In this document: piece by piece, positions 29,601-41,600 of the stretch | Layout of the letters: each line of letters begins with the position of its first letter | Numbering within the stretch: position 1 is the stretch's first letter | Assembly (NCBI GenBank): GCA_024516035.1 | Contig: CM044958.1 | Coordinates: 46,945,205 to 47,009,204 of the forward strand | Source of the DNA: Bactericera cockerelli | Lineage: Eukaryota > Arthropoda > Insecta > Hemiptera > Triozidae | DNA: 64,000 nucleotides | Direction: 5' to 3' | The notes under the pieces: model-generated | The model's database searches: none | Told to the model about the DNA's origin: nothing | The model's input: only the letters and a program-made list of their open reading frames with translations | Translations under genes and position numbers: made by a program

Positions 29601-32600
29601 TCATGTTTGAAAAGATTAACGCTTTCTAAGTGGTTTAAACGGTTTCAAGGTGGTCAGGAAGATGTTGAGAACGATCCACGTCCTGGTCGCCCCCAAACCT
29701 CAAAAACTGACGAAAACATTGAAAAAATTGGTTTATGATTCGTTCTGACCGTAGATTAACTCTAGGACTAATGGCTGATACACTTAAAATTAATAGATAA
29801 TGTGTGAGACAAATTTTGCACGAAAATTTTAACATGACAAAAGTTTGCGCAAAAATGGTGCCATGCGCCAGTCCACAGTGCCTTCTCCGTGAAGACGTTC
29901 CTATCCAAGTACAACATCCCAGTGTTGGAACACCCTCCTTAATCACCCGACCTGGCCCCGTGCGACTTTTACTTATTCCCAAAAATCAAATCTACCCTGA
30001 AAGGTACCAGATTTGACAGCGTAAATGACGTTAAGAAAAAACCGGCAGAAGTCTTGAAAGGCCTCACACAAAATGACATCCACCACTGTTTCGATCAATG
30101 AAAAATTTGCTTAGAACGTTGTAGGGATAGAGGAGGGGAGTACATTGAAAGGGATAACTACTAAAGTTAAACACACATCGTTTTATGGAAAGAGTCTACG
30201 AACTTAATAACCAAACCTCGTAGTATGGCTGCTCTCATAATAACGAGATAAAGAAGCATTTTTATTATTCTAAATAATTTGCAACACTTGGCTTACTTTA
30301 TTTTTATATTACTGGTGGAAAAATCATCTGATTTTATAAAATAAATCTATGCTACTACTGGGCCAAAGTGATTAACTATTAACTTATTAAGAGGATATAT
30401 GCACAAACAAGTAATTATTAAAAATATAATACAACATTAGAACAATAATTTCTAAATGTTGTATTATATTATTAATAAATGTAATAATTATTCACTTTGG
30501 CTACCACTGGGCCAAAGTGATGAATCATTACATTTATTATTATTATTATTTATTAAGAGGACATATGTACAAACAAGTAATTATTCAAAAATATAATACA
30601 ACATTTAGAACAACATGAACAAGAAAAGATAAACAACAATCTCTTCCACCCTGATTATTAAAATAGAGAGGTTAGTTGATGGCATGGATATTCAGAACTG
30701 CTGATGAGAGCAAATAAGCTCGAAACACCTGTCCAGGTATGTTCTGATTTGCATGTACATCTAGTACAACTTCTTACTTTTCTGTTGATACTGAAGAACA
30801 AGAAAAGATGAACAACAATCTCTTCCACCCTGATTGTTAAAATAGAGAGGTTAGTTGATGGCATGGATATTCAGAACTGCTGATGAGAGCAAATAAGCTC
30901 GAAACAGCTGTCCAGGTACGTTCTGATTTTCATGTACATCTAGTACAACTTCTCACTCTTCTATTTATACTGATTATTATTATTCCCTCTCAAATGAAGA
31001 ACACGTGAGGTTGAAATCTCTGGCTCACTCCAGGCTGGTTTAGGTTTATGTGGTAACTGGTAAATCATACGATTTAAAAGGTCAAATCTCCATCATTTTC
31101 TTTTATCTTCTTACTTCTTACTTTTCTGTACAACTGTCAATTTTATACTTAATTTTTACCATTGTTTGTCTGTATAATATATGTTCTGCTAATAAAGAGT
31201 TTCTAAATAAATAAAATAAATAAATAAACTAGTACAACTTCTTACTTTTCTGTTGATACTGATACTGCCCCAACCCAATGATTGATTTTCTCCCAGTGAC
31301 CTCTCGTCCAACCCTCTCCTGTGCGACTGTTCGCTCCTGTGGCTCCACGACTGGGCCTACAACACCAGCGTGAAGCTGTTCCCCGCGCCCAAGTGCCAGG
31401 AGCCGCCACTGCTACGAGGCCAGCTCCTGTCCCGCCTGCACACCTCCTCCACTGCGAGGCTCACGTGTGACTGGCTGGTCCCGGACAATGTGCATGTGTT
31501 GGAGCTGCAGCCCAGCCAGAACCAGGTGGGGTTCATTTTATTTTACTCTATTGTAGCAGACTAGCCAGAACCAGGTGGGGTTAATTTTATTTTACTCTAT
31601 TGTAGCAGCCTAGCCAGAACCAGGTGGGGTTAATTTTATTTTACTCTATTGTAGCAGCCTAGCCAGAACCAGGTGGGGTTAATTTTATTTTACTCTATTG
31701 TAGCAGCCTAGCCAGAACCAGGTGGGGTTAATTTTATTTTACTCTATTGTAGCAGCCTAGCCAGAACCAGGTGGGGTTAATTTTATTTTACTCTATTGTA
31801 GCAGCCTAGCCAGAACCAGGTGGGGTTCATTTTATTTTACTTTCAATATAGTGCAAGGCAAGAGGAACATATTTATTATTTTTTTATTTTACTAAATCGA
31901 CGGGGGAAATTCCCAGTTTACAAAAGCAAAGCAGTACAAAAAATTACAAATAAATTGAGATAAAATTAATTAAACAAATGACAGGTAATTGTCAATATTA
32001 CATTTTAAAAAAAATATTATCAACTAGGAATAATTAACTTAACTTAATCAACTTAAATCTAGTGGCAGAGTTCGCAGAGCAGAATCTTTGTCGAATTTGA
32101 CCTGGTTGCAGGGTTTTCAGTGAAACCCTTACAATTAACACTGCGACCTAATTAGATCTATTGTGAACAGTTGATTCTATTTGGTTTTAACGTCCTAATT
32201 GAGATAGATTTTCAGAACGGTGGTTTCACCCTCCATTCGCTGGAAATCGTACCAGCTACCCACATTAACCTCACCCAGCCTGGTTCGGGCCGGAAATGCC
32301 AGCCTCAAGTGTTTGGAGGGAACAGAATTTCCGTCGAACAGTCTGCTCCAACCGGGGATCGAACTCGGGATCTCTGGCTTAAATTACTCGAGGAACGTAA
32401 ATTACATGGCTCCTTTGGGTGGGCAGAACGTTTTTTTCGAGAGGCATTCACGAAAGGCATTCCCTATTTTTGCTAGTTGAAAGCGAAAGGAAAAGTGCAT
32501 ACGTGCGGACATAGCTATAAATAACTTACTCCTAGGCCCACATTAAAGAATGCCGCTTAAGCGAAGACTGTTACTATAGTGTTGTCACATGGCTGAAATC

Positions 32601-35600
32601 AGATACTAGTAACAGTGTCCAGTGTCCACCACAGCAGCTTTCATTAATTCGGCCCTAGTCTACGCTTTTTTTGTAACGCGGTAATAATAAAAATAATTCC
32701 GTGTCCATGAGATAGACACAGATTTTGTTGTTGTAATATATATAAATGTTAATCATGTTTTATTTAAAATGTACAGACGAAATGTTTTCTAAAAGAAAAA
32801 TAATCAAGCTCGCTTTGCATACTTTTACTCTGACATGGTATTTAGCACTGGTCACACATAATAATAATAATAATAAATTTATTTGGTTTTCAATAATCAT
32901 CATTCTTAAAAGTTCCGCTAAGTACATTTGTACTTTTCGGGAAACGTACAGCTGCCTTAACGCTCAGTAGCTTGAGCGTTAAGGCAGCGGACTTGTATCT
33001 TGGACGTCGGTGGTTCAATTAAGTACCTTGAAAATTTAGCCTTGTGCGTTTGAGTAACTGTGCTTAACACAGATATGATAATTTCTTCATTCAATTGAAA
33101 ACGTCTTAGTTTATTATTTTTTCTGTCCCATTATATGATTAATTGATTATATCATGTCTAATATTATTAATAACAATAACACTATTTGGTGGGAGGTAAT
33201 CATTATTTTATTTTTCTTCTTTTTATGTATATAATTTCTTTTATTTTTTCTTTGTCTTTGTCTTCTTCTTTTTTCTTTCTTTTATCTTTTTTTTTATCAA
33301 GGGTGGTGCGGAAGAGAATGCCGTTGGCATTAGCACCGCCCTAAATGGTTTATAAAGGAAATTTCAAAAACTTCTGTGTAATATTCCTCAATGAGAAATA
33401 AGCCACACAACATATAGGTAACTAATTAATTAATTAATAGGCATCAGGTAAGTAGGTAACTGTTACCTACTCAATTATTTTATCTGAATGGTAACAAACG
33501 GTAGGGTTCAAATCCCGATTGACACGTACATTTTTCCTCAATAAAAAATGCACAATTTAAACATGTTGTACATACATATACCCAATACTTCCTATTACAA
33601 AATACTAACAATATGATTTACGAGCGATACCAAGTAATAGTTTTCCTTTGTGTCTCATTAAAGTAATTAATTTATTATTTTATTAGGGTGTCTCGAGACA
33701 ACATCCAACTTATAAAGAAGTTGCTAAAGAGATTACTGCACTTCTTGATATCTATTATTCTATGGGAAGAATTAGTTGTAATCGTGGCTGAGTGAGTAGC
33801 ATACTAGGCTTGCATACACAGTGACCTGCATTCGATACCCAGTGAGACAATAATTTTTCTCTCTATAATTGAATGCCTGGGGTCCACTCATATACCTTGT
33901 GAGATAAAAATAAATAGATGCTTTGATGTGAGTACTGTGAGCAGACACCATTGGTGGAATTATGGTCAAATCAAGCTATTGTATATTAAAAGATAACTTG
34001 TGCAAGTTCTTTAGTTCCATGCTACCCACTGAAATAGTGATATAATAACACAAAGAAACTTATTTACTATTCTACTAATAATTATGTACTGTAGTGGAGG
34101 TAATTGCACTCTTATTGCTCTGGGGCCCACACAGCCCATATGAACCAAAGTAAATTTAATAATGATACTAACTATAATGTGTCTAAACCTTCCTGCAAAC
34201 TTTATCAAATAGAAAAGATATAATTAATATTATCATGTTTATACACAAATGTAACATACTTATATTTTCATTATTTTGTTGATCAACATAAAATAAGTAA
34301 AGTATAAGAAATTAGATACCAATATACATTCTCTAGCACAGTTCAGGGAACACACGCAATTTTTTTTGTTTTGTATAAAATAAATTAGATTAAGGATTTA
34401 CACTGAATACAGGAAAAATTATTACAACTTATGGAAACAAAAATGTAAACTTGCAAAACAAAATATTTTAGAAAAAAAGTTTATAACATCCTTAATGTAT
34501 TGTTTCTTAAGGCCAAAGTTAATATTTAAAAAAATTGTAATACCTCTTGGACACTAAGTCTAGATTTGCGTATTACTTAGCATAGGATAACCAATGCTGA
34601 AGTCATCAATGTCTATTAATTTCACCCTAAATATTTCCATTTTTTCCCTTGCTTCTTAAGTCTACAGACTTAGAAAGAACAAAAATCATGACTTAATTTT
34701 CATGACACTTTACTTGAAAAAAGAAAGCCAGCTTTGATGAGAGTTAGATCCTTCCAACCCAGTGGTTTCTAGTACAGAAAACACCCAGGTTGGAAGGAAA
34801 GAAAACTCATGTCCCACCAATCCTTTTGTATTATTAGTGTGTTTTATTAGAGTTTAATGTCATATTTCAACTTTATGGTCAGTTATGACAGAGGTTCAAC
34901 CCTCCACTCGCAGGAAACTAACAAACCTGTTACCCACATTAACCTCACCCAGCCTGGGTTGCACCGAGAAGAGCCAGCATCCAAGTCCTAATCTCGCTGG
35001 ACGTTGCCTAACTTTGGTGGTCTTAAGAGAACCGGTGTATTCAACGAGCCATCAATAGGTTTCAACTTGACGTTCTCCACTTTACTCGATCATGGGCATT
35101 GGGCATCCTCCTTCATTTGTTCAAATGTTCTTCCATTCAGCATGTTTGTCAGCATTCCAAACCTTCTTCTTCCTCTTGATCTTCTTCCTTCCAGATTTCC
35201 TTCCATGATGATTCTCTGCAGAAAATCTCTCCTCAGTATGAGACCCAGCCAGCTTCTTTTCCTGTTCATGGTTCTCAATATTTCTCTTTTCTCTCCAACT
35301 CTTCTAAATACTTCTTCATTTCTGGCTTTATCTGACCACTTGATTCCCTCTAGTCTTCTCCACACCCACATCTCGCAGCTCTCCAGATATTTTTCTTCCT
35401 TCTTTCTCATCGTCCACGTCTCTGCTCCATACAGCACCACACGTAACACTTTGCAAATCTCTTCCTCGGTATCCTTTTTGCGATTAAGCTTAACAGTTAC
35501 ATAATAATATCAAACAGTTAAAAAGGTACTGACAACTAATTTAGAAAAGATTTTTATCATAAAACCAAGCTCAAAATGCTCAAATCACAATTACTTATTG

Positions 35601-38600
35601 TTATTTCAGCAAAAATGCCGAAACTATCTCGATCTTGAAAAAAATTGAACTTTTTATGTTTATGTTTACATTTGTACCGGGAAGAAATTTTGTGAGGGGC
35701 GAGGAGAGGATCCGTCTCCGGCGATACAAGCGCTGTCTAGTGCTGAGGACGCGAAGATGTAGGCCGGCGGGGGGTGGTTTCCACACTTCTTAATCTACAC
35801 GTTATGGTGGAAGGTTACCACCAGGCGAGGTTAATGCTCAAATCATTTTCTACCACCTAACCCTCAGAGTCGTATTATTATGCGCTCAAAAACTCAAACT
35901 AATGATGAAAAATTAATGCACTGGGTGGGATTCGAACCAGCGGATCCCTGCGCTACCTGGATTACCAGACTAGCGCGTTGACCACTTGAATACCAGTGCA
36001 TTTATGATTGAAATGAGTATAGTTTCTACCACGTAACCCTCAGACTTTATTATTATTATGTGGACATAAACTCAAATAATGAAGAAAAATTAATGCACTG
36101 GGTGGGATTCGAACCAACGGATCCCGGCGCTACCTGGATCACGAGACCGGCGCGCTAACTCACTCTGCCACGTACGTTGTGTTCTGTTCCAGCTGGTGTT
36201 CGAGGGCGACTCGCTGCGGCTGCAGTGTCGCGTGGTGAGCGGGGACGTGCTGGATGACGACACCATCATGAACTGGTCCTGGGGAGGAGGCCAGGACCCC
36301 GCTGTGGTGTTCGACCAGACTGTACAGATCGAGAGCAAGTTCCCGCGAGACAGCGGCATGCGGGAGAGGTGAATAGAATAGAATAGAATTAGAATAGAAT
36401 TAGAATAGAATTAGAATAGAATTAGAATAGAATTAGAATAGAATTAGAATAGAATTAGAATAGAATTAGAATAGAATTAGAATAGAATTAGAATAGAATT
36501 AGAATAGAATTAGAATAGAATTAGAATAGAATTAGAGAATTAGATAGAATTAGAATAGAATTAGAATAGAATTAGAATAGAATTAGAATAGAATTAGAAT
36601 AGAATTAGAATAGAATTAGAATAGAATTAGAATAGAATTAGAATAGAATTTGAATTAGAATAGAATTAGAATAGAATTAGAATAGAATTAGAATAGAATT
36701 AGAATAGAATTAGAATAGAATTAGAATGAATTAGAATAGAATTAGAATAGAATTAGAATAGAAGAGAAGAGAAATTACCTTGTTCATACTGCCGAGGTGA
36801 GACTAAAAAGTCCCTTTATTCCAGCAGTCTAAGCAAGGTCTTGTTTATTTTCAAATTTAAACAGACATTTTGTACATACATTTAATATTCTTAAGATTAT
36901 AGAGGTGGGTGTTGGAGTCGAAAGTGTCGGTCGAACCCACCAGGGAAATAAGAGAACTCCAGGGACCGGAAATTTTTGTGTCTCTTCTATGCAGGTTTCT
37001 CTTATGAAGAGGTTATTTTAACTTATGAAGAGAAAAATTAAACCTGGAAATTGTTCTCTTATTGTTGGCGGATTGCTCTCTCAGCAAAAATAAACAACTG
37101 AAAAAATCAAGATTTTTATGTACAATCACAAATACATTATTTATACTGCTGGCGAACGACCTAGAACTAGAATGACCTTGAAATAGAACGATCTTGAAGT
37201 AGTATGACCTTGAAATAAAACGACCTTGAGGTGGAAACGACCTTGAAGTAGAATGACCTTGAAATGAAACGACCTTGAACTAGAATGACTTTGAGATGAA
37301 ACGACCTTGAACTTTAAAACGAAATTAAATGACCTTGAGACGAAATGACCTTGAATTGGAAACGAAATTGATCTTAAATGACCTTGAGATGAAACGACCT
37401 TGAACTAAAGTGACCTTGAAATTGAACGACCTTAAAGTACAATGACCTTGAGATAAAACTACCTTGAAATTGGACAAACTTGAACGATTTTAAACTATTA
37501 TGGACCTTGTTATGAGTCGACCTTGAACTAGAATGACCTTGAGATGAAACGACCTTGAACTAGAATGACCTTTAGATGATACGACCTTGAAATTAAATGA
37601 CTTTGAACTAGAATGACCTTGAGATGAAACGGCCTTGAATTGGAAACGAAATTGAACTAGAATGACCTTGAAATGAAACGAAATTGATCTTAAATGACCT
37701 TGAACTAGAATGACCTTGAGATTACGCGACCTTGAACTAGAGTGACCTTGAAATTGAACGACCTTAAAGTAGAATGACCTTGAAATAGAACGATCTTGAA
37801 GTAGTATGACCTTGAAATGAAACGACCTTGAACTAAAATGACCTTGAGATAAAACTACCTTAAAATTGGACAAACTTGAAAGATTTTAAACTATTATGGA
37901 CCTTGTTATGAGACGACCTTGAACTAGAATAGGCTTGAGATGAAACGACCTTGAACTAGAATGACCTTGAGATGAAACGACCTTGAAATTAAAAGACCTT
38001 GAGATGAAATGACCTTGAAATAGAACGAAATTGATCTTAAATGACCTTGAAGTAGTATGACCTTGAAGTGAAACGACCTTGAACTAGAATGACCTGGAGA
38101 TGAAACGACCTTGAACTAGGATGACCTTGAAATTGAAGGATCTTGAAGTAGAATGACCTTGAAATAGAACGATCTTGAAGTAGTATGACCTTGAAATGAA
38201 ACGACCTTGAACTAGAATGACCTTGAAATGAAACGACCTTGAAATTAAATGACCTCGAGACGAAACGACCTTGAATTGGAAACGAAATTGAACTAGAATG
38301 ACCTTGAGATTAAACGACCTTGAACTAGAGTGACCTTGAAATTGAACGACCTTAAAATAGAATGACCTTGAAATAGAACGATCTTGAAGTAGTATGACCT
38401 TGAAATGAAACGACCTTGAACTAGACTGACCTTGAGATAAAAACTACCATGAAATTGGACAAAGTTGAACGTTTTTAAACTATTATGGACCTTGTTATGA
38501 GGCGACCTTGAACTAGAATGACCTTGAGGTGGAAACGACCTTGAAGTAGAATGACCTTGAAATTGAAGGACCTTGAAGTAGAATGACCTTGAAATAGAAC

Positions 38601-41600
38601 GTTCTTGAAGTAGTATGACCTTGAAATGAAACGACTTTGAACTAGAATGACCTTTAGATGATACGACCTTGAAATTAAAAGACCTTGAACTATAAAGACC
38701 TTGAGATGAAATGACCTTGAAATGGAACGAAATTGATCTTAAATGACCTTGAAATAGATCGTTGAAGTAGTATGACCTTGAAGTGAAACGACCTTGAACT
38801 AGAATTGACTTGAGATGAAACGACCTTAAAATTGGACGACCTTGAACGATTATGAACCTTGAAATGAAATGACCTTGAGATGAAACGACCTTGAATTGGA
38901 AACGAACTTGAGATGGATCGACATTGAACTAGAATGACCTTGAGATGAAATGGAACGAAATTGGTAATGGTAATGGTAATGGTAATGGTAATGGTGCTCA
39001 AAGGCACTTGTATTTACGGAAAGAGTCCATATAAACATGTAACAAATAACAAAAGTTAAAAAATAAAATAAAATACAATATAAAATTAGAAAATAACCTT
39101 TCAAAATTTAAAATATGGGTGCTAAAATATGACAAAATACAAATTAATAATTCTAACATTTAAATGTCAGAAAAAAATCAAAAATAAAAATACTAAACAA
39201 AAATTAGACATTATAAGATTCAAAATTAGGGTAATAAGATGTGACAAGAAAGTAATAATCAGAATATAAATATACATAAAGAACAAAATATTATCGAACA
39301 AAAACATGACTAGAAAAATAAAGAATACAGAGATATATCACAGTTGATTTGCATGTCTCATCATCCTGTTAATAGGAGCATAGAACATATAATTAGTCCT
39401 ACAGAAGTTAACATAGTAGGTGTCATTTTTTCTGAGCCGCCTGTGACAGTCAAAACTAACCAATTCGAGTAATTTGGCGCAGTCAATACCCCCATCAACT
39501 AATTTATCAAGGAAGTGCAAGTCAGCCAACTCCCTACGTTCAGATAGCGAGGGCATATCTGAAATCCCTTGATGATGACGAAAAGAAAAATATCTGAAGA
39601 ATTTCCTCTGAACGCGTTCAATAGAAGCATTATGAACAGCATAGAAAGGAGACCACACCACACAGCCGTATTCAAGCAAAGATCGAATCAGGGATACGTA
39701 AAGAAGATAGAACGCTTCTGAAGATAAATCTTTAGAGTTTCTATTAACGTATCCAAGAAGTCTGAAACAACGCATGCTGAGGTTGGAAACATGGGAAGCA
39801 AAAGAAAGCTTTTGGTCAAATAAAATGCCAAGGTCTTTAACAATGCTGACCCATCTCAAAGGAACAGATTGAATCGTGTAAGTGAAGGAAAATTCCTCAT
39901 TGACCTCCTTACACCTTGAAAACTTCATCACCTGACATTTATGTAAAGATAGCTCTAAACCATTAGGCAATAGCCATTGAGAAAATCTAGTAACATCCTC
40001 CTGGAGATGAATACAATCATCTATACACTTAATTGCTTTATACAATTTCACATCATCCGCAAATAAAAGAACTTGTGAGTTGCGTATAACATCCAGGAGG
40101 TCGTTAAAAAACAAGCTAAAAAGCACAGGACCGACATGGCTACCTTGACCAACGCCAGAAGCAACGTGAATGGGTCTGGATATGAATGACCCGATTTTAA
40201 CACATTGTGTCCTATCCTTTAGATAGCTTGTAAGCCATCGCAAAAACTGCTCACCAAGACCATAAGATTTCAACTTTGAAACAAGGTATTTGCTGTCCAC
40301 TCGGTCAAAAGCCTTTGTGACATCCGTGTATACGGAATGCACGGAACATCCGCTTTGAAAAGCACCCAAGATATCATGTTGATAAGCAAGAAGATTTGTA
40401 ACAGTGGAACGTTTGGAAATGAAACCATGTTGCTCTTCAGCGATGAAGTTTTTACAAGCAAAGGACAGTTTTTGCGAAATTAATTTATCCAAAATCTTGG
40501 GTATGGATGACTGAATGCATACACCTCTATAATTTGCAATATCACTTCTGTTACCGGATTTAAAAATAGGGAATAAAAAGCTAGATTTCCAAGCAGACGG
40601 AAAGATACCGGAGGATAGTGATAAATTAAATATACAGGTGATGGGATGGACTAAGACAGTAGCCAGATTCTTCAGAACAATCGGAGGAATGCCATCAGGA
40701 CCCGCAGATGTCTTGGGAGGCAACGAAGATAGAGCCTGATGTACTTCTTTCGAAGTAACGGATATAAAATTGAAGTCCAATGCGTCAAGTGATGAATACT
40801 GGGGAACAGGCAAGTCAGAACTGAGGTAGACAGATGAAAAAGAATCAGCAAACAAATCAACAGTTTCAGCGGAAGAGGAACTACTGACGTCATGGAAAAA
40901 CATGTGTTGAGGAAAGCCTGACACTTTTCGAGATTCCTCAGAGAATCTCCAGAAATATTTAGGATCAGACTGAACACGTCTATTAACCTTGTCAATATAC
41001 TCAGCATAACACTGAGCGCTCAATGCTTTACACCTAGCACGTAAATTTGAAAATTTACGATAGTCAGAATGAAGATGTGAAATTTTATACAAAAGGTGAG
41101 CTTTCTTTTTCTCACGTGTCAAATATTTTAAAGAGCTAGAAAACCATTTAGGAAAGGAACTAGGTCGAAACGTCTTGGATGGTGTAAACAGAGCAATTCC
41201 CCTCAGTAAAGTGTCATTAAAACTAGAAACGACTTTGTCAATATCTTCAAGAGATAGTATTGTGTCCCAATTAGTGTCACTTAAGAATGATTTAAAAGAA
41301 GAAAAATCACAGTTAGAAAAATCATAATATTCATGATCCAAAGGGAGGCACTCAATCTGATTGGTCACAACATCAAATGTGAATGCATTGTGATGATGGC
41401 TATTATTATGAAGAGGGTCTAATGGACTAGATACTACTATCTGGTCGACATTAGTAAACAGAAGATCTAAAAACACACCTCTATCATTTGGTAGGGTATT
41501 AGCCTGGAAAAGTGACAAACAGTTGAAAACTTCACACACATGAACAGCAGGATAAGACGGTGTACAGTCAACCAACATACCAAACTCAGGATCATAACTC

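Noticed and set aside
35004..35504. 166-codon plus-strand open frame
   Set aside because: Antisense of the RTE-like LINE fragment, whose minus-strand reading carries recognisable motifs.
37490..39104. Open frames with SRSFHFKV and HYHYHY repeats
   Set aside because: Translation of the GACCTTGA minisatellite and of the ATTACC tail of CR1-A, not genes.
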